NCBI GenBank assembly: GCA_964472905.1
Contig: CAYYMI010000003.1
Location: 1-64,000, forward strand
DNA from: Hellea sp964472905
Lineage (GTDB): Bacteria > Pseudomonadota > Alphaproteobacteria > Caulobacterales > Maricaulaceae
Direction: 5' to 3'
DNA: 64,000 bases
Shown here: in pieces, positions 8,486-17,762 of the stretch
Layout: each line of letters opens with the position of its first letter
Position numbering within the stretch: the first letter of the stretch is position 1
The notes under the pieces: generated by a model
The model's database searches: none
What the model was told of the DNA's origin: nothing
Seen by the model: only the letters and a program-made list of their open reading frames with translations
Position numbers and translations under genes: made by a program

Positions 8486-10902
8486 CACAATCTGTTTTCA
8501 AACAGGCCTTGTATAGAACGGCTTTGCCGTTCTCATTGGGTATATGTGCCTTTGGATATTCATTACCTGCATTTGCTCAAATCACGCAAACCAACACAAA
8601 TAGCACGGCGTCTCTTTCCGCTGATAGTCCTTTCAGGGACCCAGATATTATATATTTAGAAGCCGATGAACTCATCAATGATGAAGAATTAGGCATTTTA
8701 ACGGCCTCAGGTGAAGTTGAAGGACGATATCAAAGCCGAACGTTACGCGCAGATAGCGTTGTCTATAATCTTGATACGGGCGCCGTAGTTGCCACAGGTA
8801 ATGTCATCTTAGTTGATGCCTCTGGTGCCTCTCAATATGCGGATAAATTAGAACTGTCTGATGAATTAGAGGCAGGAACTGCCGCAAACTTTACGGCCAG
8901 AACAGCTGGTGGCGGCATCACAGCTGCAGCATTTGCCACGCGCACCTCTGATGAAGAAATCGAGCTTTACAACGCTTACTATACCGCTTGTGAGCCGTGT
9001 GAAAAGAACGGTAAAACACGCAAACCCTCGTGGCGGATCAAAGCTAGAAAGGTGCGTCAGGAAAAAGATTCTCGAACAGTGCGCTATAATGATGCTGTAT
9101 TTGAGTTGTTGGGCGTACCTGTATTCTACACACCGTATCTGGCGCATCCAGATCCCAGTGCAGGCCGAGCCAGTGGGTTTCTAACGCCATTTGGTGGATT
9201 TTCTTCTAGCAAAGGGATAAATATTGAAACCCCTTATTTCTGGGCTGTTGATGATTATACTGACGTAACTTTCACGCCCAATATTTTTCAAAAGGTCAAC
9301 CCTCTTCTAGAATATAATGTCGCTCGAAAATTTAACACAGGATTTATAGAAGCTGAAGGCAGTTTAACTTATGCAAGTTTCTTTGACCGAGATGGAGATG
9401 TATTTAATCCCGTAGATTTTGTTAATCCAGCGGATACTCCAACAGGTAAAAGATTAAGGTCGCATATCTATGCCAAAGGCTTGTTCAATCCGAATGAAAC
9501 GTGGACCTATGGCTTTGGCGTACAACTTGCCTCTGACGATAATTTTCTTAATCGGTACGACCTCGAAGAAAATCCTGCAGATTTCGGGCTCTACCAAAGA
9601 GAGAGCCGACGGAATTTGTCCCAAGCTTTCATTGTAGGACAAGATGATGACTTTAGGTTTTCAACATCCACTTTTGGGCATCAAGACCTACGAACAACCT
9701 TTACCACCAATGAGACTACGGGTCTCATAAGCGTATCCTCACCTAATGATCGGGAACTGCCGATAATTGCTCCAAAAATAGAATTAGAAAAATATTTTGA
9801 CGACCCTATCGCTGGCGGACGTTTAAGGGCCTTTAGCGATGCAACACTCATCACCCGCCAGATCGGGACGAATTATTCACGTCTAACAGGCGGGCTAGAC
9901 TACAGTAATACATTCATCGCGCCAGGCGGCGTTGAAGTTAAACCGTTTGCGAATGCGCGCTACGATTATTTTGATATTAAACCCGAAGACACAGTGACAG
10001 CGAATGATGATAGCCTAGAGTTTGACGATGTAGAATTCGGGCGCGCTTTAGGACAAGTCGGTGTCGATGTGAGATACCCGTTCATAAAAAGCGGTACAGA
10101 TGTCGACTTTATTATTGAACCTCGCGCTCAAGTCACACAAAGCTTTGGGGATGGCGAAATTGATCAGTTCACCATTCAAGATACTTTAGGAAATGACCTA
10201 TCTCTATTCCAAGATGGTATAAATGTTGATTTTGATCAGGCTCTTTTATGGCAATCCAATAAGGCGACAGGTTTTGATTTTTGGCAAGAAGGGTTTCGGG
10301 CTGATGTCGGGGCGTCCTTTATTGCAGACTGGAAAACCTCTCGTGCACAACTCTTTTTAGGAAAAAGTTTTACAAGTAATACAGATGATGATTTTGCGGT
10401 TGGATCAGGCTTAGAAGGTAGTGAATCTGATTTTGTTGGCCAATTTGAAGTTGACTTAAACAGAAAATTCAAATGGACGAGCCGTGTACGTTATGATGAT
10501 CAAGACAATGCATTTCGCCGTATCGATACCGGATTTTCGTACAGAAATAAGTGGCTCTATACTGACTGGAGATATTTTAGATTAGACCCTGCAACTAGCC
10601 AATTTCAGGATAATCCAGATGCTCCGCCTGAAGCGATCAGAGGTTTCACAAGATTAAAGCTTACGGATCAATGGAGCCTTTCATATAGTGCGTCACGTGA
10701 TCTTGATGCAAATATTACCCAGCGGCAACGTGCAGGCTTGATGTTCCAAGATGATTGCACGCAAGTCGAGTTTTTCTTCACACGTAATAATTTTGATAAT
10801 AATGTTATACGAGATTCCAATGGATTTGGCATTCGCTTGTCTTTGTTGACACTCGGAGAATTTGGCGGAGACGTTGGGGGGCCCTCACAGTCATTCAACT
10901 AG
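8482..10902 (+). CDS. lptD: LPS-assembly outer membrane protein LptD
   Basis: The 806-residue protein has a signal peptide ending near PAFA-Q (about residue 32), an OstA/LptA-like periplasmic domain (about 55-200) and a long C-terminal beta-barrel rich in Asp/Asn loops and aromatic strands. C170 and C173 (ACEPC) and C759 (DDCTQVEF) correspond to the N- and C-terminal cysteines that form disulfides in LptD. It inserts lipopolysaccharide into the outer leaflet with LptE. Translation appears to start at TTG 8482: a stop lies four codons upstream in frame, AGGG precedes it, and no ATG occurs nearby. The surA/pdxA/ksgA genes often found with alphaproteobacterial lptD are absent here. Confidence 0.92.
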   Translation: MTQSVFKQALYRTALPFSLGICAFGYSLPAFAQITQTNTNSTASLSADSPFRDPDIIYLEADELINDEELGILTASGEVEGRYQSRTLRADSVVYNLDTGAVVATGNVILVDASGASQYADKLELSDELEAGTAANFTARTAGGGITAAAFATRTSDEEIELYNAYYTACEPCEKNGKTRKPSWRIKARKVRQEKDSRTVRYNDAVFELLGVPVFYTPYLAHPDPSAGRASGFLTPFGGFSSSKGINIETPYFWAVDDYTDVTFTPNIFQKVNPLLEYNVARKFNTGFIEAEGSLTYASFFDRDGDVFNPVDFVNPADTPTGKRLRSHIYAKGLFNPNETWTYGFGVQLASDDNFLNRYDLEENPADFGLYQRESRRNLSQAFIVGQDDDFRFSTSTFGHQDLRTTFTTNETTGLISVSSPNDRELPIIAPKIELEKYFDDPIAGGRLRAFSDATLITRQIGTNYSRLTGGLDYSNTFIAPGGVEVKPFANARYDYFDIKPEDTVTANDDSLEFDDVEFGRALGQVGVDVRYPFIKSGTDVDFIIEPRAQVTQSFGDGEIDQFTIQDTLGNDLSLFQDGINVDFDQALLWQSNKATGFDFWQEGFRADVGASFIADWKTSRAQLFLGKSFTSNTDDDFAVGSGLEGSESDFVGQFEVDLNRKFKWTSRVRYDDQDNAFRRIDTGFSYRNKWLYTDWRYFRLDPATSQFQDNPDAPPEAIRGFTRLKLTDQWSLSYSASRDLDANITQRQRAGLMFQDDCTQVEFFFTRNNFDNNVIRDSNGFGIRLSLLTLGEFGGDVGGPSQSFN

Positions 10903-10912
10903 CCAGTCAAAA

Positions 10913-11707
10913 TTAACCTACAAAAGATTTTTCAACCACAAATTCGGCAGGTTGGGAGTTTGACCCTTCTTTTAACCCGAATGTTTCTACTAATGCCTTT
11001 GTGTCGTTTATCATATCCATTGACCCACAAATCATCACGCGGTCTTCATCAGGATTAAGCGGCGGCGTACCAGCATTTTTAAATAAGTCACCAGACTGAA
11101 TAAGCGTCGTAATCCGGCCTTTAAGGGGATATTCTTCGCGAGTTAAAGACGCGACATGTAAGAGCTTATCGCCAACCATTTCTCCGACAAGTGGGTCATC
11201 TTTCAGATCATTGACTAATCTTAGCCCATAAGACAGCTCTGCCTTTTGGCGACATGTATGAGTCAATATAACCTGATCATAACGCTCATAAGTTTCAGGA
11301 TCGCGTATCAACGACGCAAAAGGCGCAATCCCCGTTCCTGTTGAAAACATATAGAGTCTTTTTCCTGGCAAGAGAGCATCTAAAACCAAAGTTCCAACAG
11401 GTTTTTTACCTAATAGAACTGTATCTCCCTCTTTAATTTTTTGCAGACGTGATGTCAGCGGGCCGTCTGGAACTTTAATCGAATAAAACTCAATTTTCTC
11501 ATCCCACGCCGGACTCGCGACAGAATAAGCCCGCATTAGCGGTTTGCGCTGGTCTTCCGTTTTAGGCAACCCAATCATAATAAATTCGCCTGACCTAAAT
11601 CTAAAACTGGCAGGCCGGCTAATTTCAAACCGAAATAAACGGTCGGTAAAATGCTCGACGCTCAGAACCGTTTCTTCGGTCGGGGCATTTGGGTTTATGG
11701 CGTTCAT
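10913..11707 (-). CDS. fpr: Ferredoxin--NADP(+) reductase
   Basis: The 264-residue flavoprotein is bacterial Fpr-type. The FAD domain has the RxYS motif (RAYSVASP) and GPLTSRL, and the NADP domain has FSTGTGIAPFASLI and VMICGSMDM. The C-terminal tail is VEKSFVG, as in subclass I reductases lacking a terminal aromatic residue. It transfers electrons between NADP(H) and ferredoxin or flavodoxin in the cytoplasm, with roles in redox balance and Fe-S metabolism. It stands alone and converges on lptD with 10 bp between stops. The start at 11707 is the first good in-frame ATG. Confidence 0.93.
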   Translation of the reverse strand: MNAINPNAPTEETVLSVEHFTDRLFRFEISRPASFRFRSGEFIMIGLPKTEDQRKPLMRAYSVASPAWDEKIEFYSIKVPDGPLTSRLQKIKEGDTVLLGKKPVGTLVLDALLPGKRLYMFSTGTGIAPFASLIRDPETYERYDQVILTHTCRQKAELSYGLRLVNDLKDDPLVGEMVGDKLLHVASLTREEYPLKGRITTLIQSGDLFKNAGTPPLNPDEDRVMICGSMDMINDTKALVETFGLKEGSNSQPAEFVVEKSFVG

Positions 11708-11828
11708 GGGAGTGACTTTCGCAATACTTCAAACGCCACATAAGACCTGTTACGGAAAATTTCAATATACTATATATGAAACATATGTTCTTTTTATGAA
11801 ACACCATAAAAGACACGCCCAGCTATAC

Positions 11829-12287
11829 TTATGGTCTAGACACCCAACAATAACTTAGACGGGGATTCTCAGTTAACTTTCGCTGTAAGTTCTTCGTAAA
11901 CGCTTTATCCATTATGTCACTTGTACGGCTAAGTTTTTTGACTTTAAAAATAAGTCCTGCGGTATCGTTTTCCCTATTATGCCTAATAATGAGTCGATAA
12001 GTCGGTTTTGAAACCTTGCTAAATAGACTTTGATAAGCTCGCCCTGGACAGAACTCTAACTCTGCAAAGAGCGGCTCTTCAAAAACAGAAATCCTATTGA
12101 GAGAAAAGTTTTCAATCTGTAAACTCGAAAGATGCTCATGAAAATGAGCCAGCTCATTCCCATTGTGACGATACGTAGCTCTACCCTTGGCTATGACGTT
12201 AACATCCGATTTATCTTGTTTTCTGCTCAGCAGAAATGGTTTTGGTTGCAAAAATTGTGTCTGAGAAAGCCTTAATGATAGCGCCAT
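11829..12287 (-). CDS. Hypothetical protein, 152 residues
   Basis: I do not recognise this protein. The start is credible because TAGGAG lies eight bases upstream of ATG 12287. It has no signal peptide or membrane segment. It is basic and mixed in composition, with a region near 30-90 (YRHNGNELAHFHEHLSSLQI, then VFEEPLFAELEF) that looks like a folded beta domain and a Lys/Arg-rich C-terminal third (about 105-145). It sits alone between fpr and the methylmalonyl-CoA mutase operon, transcribed away from the latter. The upstream 280 bp (12288-12576) hold an AT-rich promoter zone and one strong hairpin. Confidence 0.6.
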   Translation of the reverse strand: MALSLRLSQTQFLQPKPFLLSRKQDKSDVNVIAKGRATYRHNGNELAHFHEHLSSLQIENFSLNRISVFEEPLFAELEFCPGRAYQSLFSKVSKPTYRLIIRHNRENDTAGLIFKVKKLSRTSDIMDKAFTKNLQRKLTENPRLSYCWVSRP

Positions 12288-12463
12288 GTGTCACTCCTAC
12301 AATTACTCTGAGATGTATTAGGCAACTTTGAAAGGACTTAATGTCTTTAAATATGAGTACATTCGACACATAAAATCTTACATTTAAGGACATTTCGGAC
12401 TTAACATAACAGTGAAAGCAGAAAATAGGTCATGAGTATAAACACATCTAACACGGTGCGCAG

Positions 12464-12492
12464 GACTGCTTCCCATGTTTTGGGGAGCAGTC
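12464..12492 (+). other. Strong hairpin upstream of the mutase operon
   Basis: GACTGCTTCCC at 12464-12474 pairs with GGGGAGCAGTC at 12482-12492 (11 pairs including one G-T) around a 7-base loop, followed by GATATTTT. It lies 84 bp before the mutA ATG. It could be an attenuator, a terminator or part of the 5' leader. I saw no B12-box sequence that would make this a cobalamin riboswitch. Confidence 0.5.
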
Positions 12493-12576
12493 GATATTTT
12501 GGCATCAAGCATGTGATGAAGCCTTATCTAACTCATGAAACATTGAAACTCACAAGATATAGACTAGACTGTGCCT

Positions 12577-13812
12577 ATGTCAGATCTCAAACTCGCCGAT
12601 GATTTTATTCAAGCCTCAAAAACGGATTGGGAGGCTTTGGTCAAAAAAGGTCTACGCGGAGCTGAGTTTGAAAGCATAGGCAAGACAACTGATGACGGTA
12701 TACCGCGCGGGCCATTATCGACCGCAGATGACTTACCGCCAACAATTGCTCCCCTACCTCGGGCGGGCGCGCCGCTTTTGGAAGGAAGGCCTTGGCACAT
12801 AACTACCCAAGTCTCAGACCCTGATATTTCCTATGCAAATCATCAGGCTTTAAAAGATTTAGAAGGCGGGGCCAGTGCATTACGTCTATCTCTATGTGAG
12901 CGCGGAATAACGCTTCAAAATAAAAACGAAATGAAAAGACTCCTCGATCAAGTTTATACGAATTTAGTCCCCATTATTGTGGGACCTAATAATAAGATTG
13001 AGAACGCGGCGCTCTTTGAAGATTTTAAAGACACGCATATTTACCTTGGCCTTGGTCCAAAAACCGATGGCCTTGAAAAACTTGCGACAAACTTACCGAA
13101 AAATTGGCGGCTTCTCACTATAAACGCCGCGCGGGTTCATGATAAGGGTGGCACCGAAGCCCAAGAACTTGCTTATTTTGCGGCCAGCGCCGCTCATGCC
13201 TTTCGGCGACTTGGGAAAAACGCCGCCAAACATATGGGCGCGGAACTCACCACCAATCAAGACGGACATTTATCCATTGCCAAGCTTCGCGCGGCGCGGC
13301 GCATTTATGCTCGTATCGCTGAAAATTTTGAGGTTTATGACGCACCGCTCAACTTGCATGTCGTCACTTCAACGCGGATGATGCAAAGCACAGACCCGTG
13401 GACAAACATGCTCCGCGTGATGAGCGCAGGATTTGGCGCGATTATTGGCGGGGCCGACTTTATCACGACAAGGGCTTTTACGCATACGCTTGGAACGCCA
13501 ACTGAATTTAGCAACCGTATTGCGCGCAATATGCAATTGATGATGATGGAAGAAAGCCACCTCGGCCAAGTTCAAGACGCCGCCTATGGTAGCTATTTTC
13601 ATGAACGCATGACGGACAGCCTAGCCCAAGCGGCATGGAACGAATTTCAAACAATTGAATCCGAAGGCGGCCTAGATAATATAGAACCGTTCAAAGACCG
13701 TATCAAAGCCGCTGCTAAAACGAGAGATGAAAAGGACGAGCCTATCCTCGGTGTTACGCTTCATCCGGCTGAAAACAACCGAGACGCTAAAGTCAGGAGA
13801 GCTTATTCATGA
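12577..13812 (+). CDS. mutA: Methylmalonyl-CoA mutase small (beta) subunit
   Basis: The protein has 411 residues from ATG 12577; GTG at 12571 in the same frame is an alternative, and neither has a strong ribosome site. It has the mutase barrel fold with ARRIYARIAENFEV and MQSTDPWTNMLRVMSAGFGAIIGGADFIT, which match the substrate-domain core of MCM subunits. Heterodimeric beta subunits are usually about 480-640 residues and carry a degenerate B12-like C-terminal domain. Here the protein ends after the barrel, so that domain is missing. It overlaps mutB by the ATGA tetranucleotide, so the two subunits are translationally coupled. The product supports conversion of methylmalonyl-CoA to succinyl-CoA. 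Confidence 0.9.
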   Translation: MSDLKLADDFIQASKTDWEALVKKGLRGAEFESIGKTTDDGIPRGPLSTADDLPPTIAPLPRAGAPLLEGRPWHITTQVSDPDISYANHQALKDLEGGASALRLSLCERGITLQNKNEMKRLLDQVYTNLVPIIVGPNNKIENAALFEDFKDTHIYLGLGPKTDGLEKLATNLPKNWRLLTINAARVHDKGGTEAQELAYFAASAAHAFRRLGKNAAKHMGAELTTNQDGHLSIAKLRAARRIYARIAENFEVYDAPLNLHVVTSTRMMQSTDPWTNMLRVMSAGFGAIIGGADFITTRAFTHTLGTPTEFSNRIARNMQLMMMEESHLGQVQDAAYGSYFHERMTDSLAQAAWNEFQTIESEGGLDNIEPFKDRIKAAAKTRDEKDEPILGVTLHPAENNRDAKVRRAYS

Positions 13813-15947
13813 GCTATCCTGATTTCACAAAAATTGACCTTGGAGTCCCTCAAGGGTTTAATCGCAAGGGCGACGCTTGGGCGTCACCTGAAGGCATCGA
13901 CATCAAAGCCCTTTATGAAGCTTCGGATATAGACAGCTTCGATAACCTGAACACCTATCCCGGCATTGCACCCTATATTCGCGGCCCCTACCCGACCATG
14001 TACGCCCAGCGTCCTTGGACTATTCGCCAATATGCAGGCTTTTCAACGGCCGAGGACTCAAATGCCTTTTACCGTCGTAACCTCGCGGCGGGTCAAAAGG
14101 GCTTATCTGTCGCCTTTGATCTTGCAACGCACCGCGGATATGACTCCGACCATCCCCGCGTCCCGGGTGATGTCGGTATGGCCGGCGTTGCGATTGATAG
14201 TCTCTACGATATGCGGATTTTGTTCGACCAAATCCCGCTGGATAAAATGTCCGTCTCTATGACCATGAACGGCGCGGTTTTACCTGTTCTCGCGCTTTAT
14301 ATCGCCGCCGCAGAAGAACAAGGCGTGAAGCAAGAACAGCTCGCAGGCACTATCCAGAACGATATTCTTAAAGAGTTTATGGTGCGTAATACTTACATCT
14401 ATCCGCCTAAACCCAGCATGCGGATTATCTCGGATATTTTCGCCCATACATCTGCTCATATGCCGAAATTTAATTCCATATCTATCTCTGGCTATCACAT
14501 GCAAGAGGCAGGGGCGTCAGCCGATATTGAGCTAGGCTATACCCTCGCCGACGGTCTTGAGTATGTCCGAACAGGCGTGGCTGCGGGCATGGATATTGAT
14601 GCCTTCGCCCCACGCCTTTCTTTCTTCTGGGCGATTGGCATGAATTATTTCATGGAAGTCGCAAAGCTTCGCGCGGCGCGGCTTTTATGGGCGAAACTCA
14701 TCACACCCTTCGGGCCTACAAACCCGAAATCAACAATGCTGCGCACACACTGCCAAACCTCAGGCTGGTCCCTGACGGCGCAAGATGTTTTTAATAATGT
14801 GGGCCGCACCCATATCGAAGCCATGGCGGCCGTAGATGGTCATACTCAATCCTTGCATACGAATTCTCTGGATGAGGCTTTGGCCCTACCGACGGATTTT
14901 TCAGCGCGTATTGCCCGTAACACGCAAATTTTTCTGCAAACAGAAGGCAAGCATTGCGATCAAATCGATCCTTGGGGCGGTAGCTATTATGTCGAACGGC
15001 TGACCCATGATCTGGCAGCTAAGGCCCTCGCTCATATTGAAGAAGTCGAAGCTCTAGGCGGTATGGCCGCCGCCATCGAAGCTGGCATTCCTAAACTACG
15101 CATCGAAGAAAGCGCCGCCCGCACCCAAGCCCGCATTGATAGCGGCCTGCAAACAGTTGTCGGCGTGAATAAATATCCTAGCGATGAAAAAGACGACATC
15201 CCAATTTTGAAAGTCGATAATGACAAAGTACGCCAAGGCCAAATCGCGCGTATTCATCAGCTCAAAGCCGATCGCGACACTGGCGCGACTATGGAGGCCT
15301 TGGACGCGCTGACGAAAGCTGCCGATACTGGGACTGGAAACCTGCTCACCCTTGCGGTTGACGCAGCGCGCAAGAAAGCCACAGTTGGCGAAATTTCCTC
15401 TGCCCTTGAAAAAGTCTATGGCCGCTATGAAGCTAAACCTGCGGGCGTTACGGGGGTTTATTCCTCCGCCTTTGATGACCGCAACCCCAGCTACGCAGAA
15501 GCTGTGCGCCGCATTAAAGCCTTTGCCGAACTTGAAGGCCGCGCGCCTAAAGTTATGATTGCTAAAATGGGCCAAGATGGACATGACCGCGGGCAAAAAG
15601 TCGTCGCGACAGCCTTTAAGGATATCGGTTTTGATGTCGTGATTGGCCCCCTTTTTCAAACCCCTGAAGAATCTGCGCAAATGGGAATAGAGAGTGATGT
15701 GGATGTCATCGCCGCAAGCTCCCTTGCCGCTGGCCATCTCACACTTGTGCCAGAACTTCGCAAAGCCTTAAATGATCAAGATCGTAAAGACATCATGATT
15801 ATTGTCGGCGGCGTCGTCCCGCCCGAGGATATTGACACGCTCAAAGACATGGGCGCCAAAGCCGTCTTCCCACCTGGGACCAATATCCCCGAAGCCGTTC
15901 TGGAAGTCCTTGATGTCGTGAATATGAGACTTAGCCAAGGCGCTTGA
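13809..15947 (+). CDS. mutB: Methylmalonyl-CoA mutase large (catalytic) subunit
   Basis: The 712-residue protein has an N-terminal TIM barrel (about 40-520; TIRQYAGFSTAEDSNAFYRR, SVSMTMNGAVLPVLA) and a C-terminal cobalamin-binding domain with the base-off DxHxxG motif DGHDRG at 590-595 and GGVVPPEDI further on. It catalyses adenosylcobalamin-dependent rearrangement of (R)-methylmalonyl-CoA to succinyl-CoA, the last step in feeding propionyl-CoA from valine, isoleucine and odd-chain fats into the TCA cycle. The length is standard. It is co-transcribed with mutA and, 31 bp downstream, a BtuFCD-like importer. The MeaB chaperone and the epimerase are not in this window. Confidence 0.97.
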   Translation: MSYPDFTKIDLGVPQGFNRKGDAWASPEGIDIKALYEASDIDSFDNLNTYPGIAPYIRGPYPTMYAQRPWTIRQYAGFSTAEDSNAFYRRNLAAGQKGLSVAFDLATHRGYDSDHPRVPGDVGMAGVAIDSLYDMRILFDQIPLDKMSVSMTMNGAVLPVLALYIAAAEEQGVKQEQLAGTIQNDILKEFMVRNTYIYPPKPSMRIISDIFAHTSAHMPKFNSISISGYHMQEAGASADIELGYTLADGLEYVRTGVAAGMDIDAFAPRLSFFWAIGMNYFMEVAKLRAARLLWAKLITPFGPTNPKSTMLRTHCQTSGWSLTAQDVFNNVGRTHIEAMAAVDGHTQSLHTNSLDEALALPTDFSARIARNTQIFLQTEGKHCDQIDPWGGSYYVERLTHDLAAKALAHIEEVEALGGMAAAIEAGIPKLRIEESAARTQARIDSGLQTVVGVNKYPSDEKDDIPILKVDNDKVRQGQIARIHQLKADRDTGATMEALDALTKAADTGTGNLLTLAVDAARKKATVGEISSALEKVYGRYEAKPAGVTGVYSSAFDDRNPSYAEAVRRIKAFAELEGRAPKVMIAKMGQDGHDRGQKVVATAFKDIGFDVVIGPLFQTPEESAQMGIESDVDVIAASSLAAGHLTLVPELRKALNDQDRKDIMIIVGGVVPPEDIDTLKDMGAKAVFPPGTNIPEAVLEVLDVVNMRLSQGA

Positions 15948-15953
15948 TTTCTC

Positions 15954-15978
15954 CGAGGATAAACGCTTTTATCCCTCG
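15954..15978 (+). other. Intercistronic hairpin just before the btuF-like start codon
   Basis: CGAGGATAAA at 15954-15963 pairs with TTTATCCCTCG at 15968-15978 (ten pairs, one bulged C). The ATG follows immediately at 15979. The 5' arm contains the only GAGGA sequence nearby, so the fold could bring it close to the start codon or mask it. This suggests local translational tuning between mutB and the importer genes, but it is not proof. Confidence 0.4.
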
Positions 15979-16803
15979 ATGAAAACCTACTGTGGCATTT
16001 CAATTCTCTCGCGAAAGATCGTTCTTTCTGCGCTCATGGCGATAAGCTTTACAGGGACTACATATGCATCCGAACCCACAATCGGAAGTACATCGCTGTG
16101 CGGCGACGCCTATCTTTTAGCCTTAGCTCCCGATCACATCAGCGCACTGTCTTGGCAATCGCGCAGTCGGTTGTCAGATGCGAAACACGCCCATCGCGCC
16201 CTCCCACAGCTCTGGGATGAGTTAGAAGTCTTGACCACAAATCCAAGTAATTATGTTCTCTTCGGAGCTGGCGAAGGTCAAAACGTGAAAAGACTAAACC
16301 TGAACTCTTTGAAGCTCACATGGGGTGAAGACTTTAACTCTGTTATCGAAAATGCTGACCTCGTATCGCAAAACCTAAACATTGATAATCTTTTGAAGAC
16401 TGATCTGATGCAGCGTCTGGACGATCTTAAAGGGCGCAGTACAAAACGAGCCTATAAGCCCAAAGTCTTTTATCTGGCGCGGTCTGGTGGTTCCGCTGGA
16501 ACTGAAACCTTTGTCGATGCCGCTATCACGGCAGCTGGCGGGGTCAATATTGCGCCAAAATCAGGGTGGTTCACCCCTAACCCTGAAGAGATAATCACGC
16601 TTAAACCTGACTTGATTATCACGAGCTATTTCAATGATGGCTATGAAAGTATAAATGCAGCGGCCCTCCGCAATAGGGCCGTCCAAAAATTTATAGACGC
16701 TACTCCGCGCGTGGAAATAGACGGCGCATTATGGCCCTGTGCTGGCCCTCGACTCATCGAAGCCGCAGAGCAAATTGCATCGGCCATGGATAAACTCCCA
16801 TGA
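15979..16803 (+). CDS. Periplasmic B12/siderophore-binding protein of an ABC importer (BtuF-like)
   Basis: The 274-residue protein has a signal peptide (RKIVLSALMAIS.. to TYASE, about 12-32) and the bilobal helical-backbone fold of class III binding proteins. Recognisable parts are VFYLARSGGSAGTETFVDAAITAAGG and a C-terminal VEIDGALWPCAGPRLIEAAEQ. The family binds cobalamin, heme or ferric siderophores in the periplasm. The neighbouring B12-dependent mutase, with the permease and ATPase genes overlapping downstream, makes cobalamin the best guess. It overlaps the permease gene by four bases (ATGA). No TonB receptor for B12 is in the operon. Confidence 0.8.
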   Translation: MKTYCGISILSRKIVLSALMAISFTGTTYASEPTIGSTSLCGDAYLLALAPDHISALSWQSRSRLSDAKHAHRALPQLWDELEVLTTNPSNYVLFGAGEGQNVKRLNLNSLKLTWGEDFNSVIENADLVSQNLNIDNLLKTDLMQRLDDLKGRSTKRAYKPKVFYLARSGGSAGTETFVDAAITAAGGVNIAPKSGWFTPNPEEIITLKPDLIITSYFNDGYESINAAALRNRAVQKFIDATPRVEIDGALWPCAGPRLIEAAEQIASAMDKLP

Positions 16804-17762
16804 AGGCGGCAGCTTTAGGTGTACTAACCGTATTTACGATTTTCATATCCCTGTTTTTTGGTGCGGCTGATATCAATTCAGCACAAGCACTTCAGGCTTT
16901 ATTTGGACAAGGTACAGAGACTCATCAGTTAATCATTAATGAGCTACGCTTGCCCCGCGCCCTACTGGGTGCCGTCATAGGCGCAGGACTCGGCGCGTCA
17001 GGCGCAGCACTTCAAGGATACACACGTAATCCCTTAGCTGCGCCCGGTATATTAGGCTTTTCAGCTTGCGCCGCTTTGGGAGCCGTCACAGCTCTTTACT
17101 TTGGACTGAGTGCATGGGTGCCCGTTGCGGCGCTATTAGGCACCACATTAGGCGCTCTTTTAATCCTCACCTTAGCAGGTCCAAGAAAAAGCGCCTCTAC
17201 ACTTATATTAGCCGGCGTCGGGGTCGGCGCTATGGCAACGGCCTTAACTGGCCTCATTATGAATTTTGCGCCTAATCCCTGGGCCCTATCAGAAATCATT
17301 TACTGGCTTATGGGGTCATTAAAAAATGCTGAAATGAATAGTTTAATGATATGCGCCCCGCTTACCTTCATCGGTTTTATCGCTCTTTTGGTAATTGGTC
17401 CTGATTTAAAAACACTCAGTCTTGGCGAAGACACTGCGCAGAGCCTTGGTGTGTCTTTGGGCAAGGTCCGAGCGCTACTCATTGCTGGCGTTGCCTTATG
17501 TGTGGGTAGCGGCGTCGCCATAGCAGGGGCGATAGGGTTTATCGGCCTTTTTGTGCCTCATATTATTAGGCTCATATTCGGACCTGACCCGCTTAGACTT
17601 ATTCCGCTTTCAGCCTTAGGCGGGGCCGGATTTTTAGTCTTTGCTGATATTATAACGCGCACGCTGACAGGGCCAGGAACTCAACTCTATTTAGGCATTT
17701 TGACATCTCTCATTGGTGTTCCTTTCTTCCTTTACCTTGCGGTTAAGGAGGCGCGTACATGA
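16800..17762 (+). CDS. FecCD/BtuC-type ABC transporter permease
   Basis: The 320-residue, highly hydrophobic protein has about ten transmembrane helices. It contains the FecCD-family signatures LRLPRALLGAVIGAGLGASG, LAAPGILGFSACAALG and, near the C-terminus, GFIGLFVPHIIRLIFGPD. It forms the dimeric membrane channel receiving substrate from the BtuF-like protein. It is coupled by four-base overlaps to the genes on both sides. The family covers B12 and iron-chelate transport; context with methylmalonyl-CoA mutase favours cobalamin, but sequence alone cannot separate these. Confidence 0.88.
   Translation: MKAAALGVLTVFTIFISLFFGAADINSAQALQALFGQGTETHQLIINELRLPRALLGAVIGAGLGASGAALQGYTRNPLAAPGILGFSACAALGAVTALYFGLSAWVPVAALLGTTLGALLILTLAGPRKSASTLILAGVGVGAMATALTGLIMNFAPNPWALSEIIYWLMGSLKNAEMNSLMICAPLTFIGFIALLVIGPDLKTLSLGEDTAQSLGVSLGKVRALLIAGVALCVGSGVAIAGAIGFIGLFVPHIIRLIFGPDPLRLIPLSALGGAGFLVFADIITRTLTGPGTQLYLGILTSLIGVPFFLYLAVKEART

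Noticed and set aside
12288..12576. Cobalamin riboswitch upstream of the B12-dependent mutase operon
   Set aside because: I looked for a B12-box-like core and the usual 200-base architecture and saw only one simple hairpin.
15096..15737. 213-codon open frame antisense to mutB
   Set aside because: It mirrors the mutase coding sequence, has no family resemblance and no ribosome site; long antisense frames are common opposite well-conserved genes.
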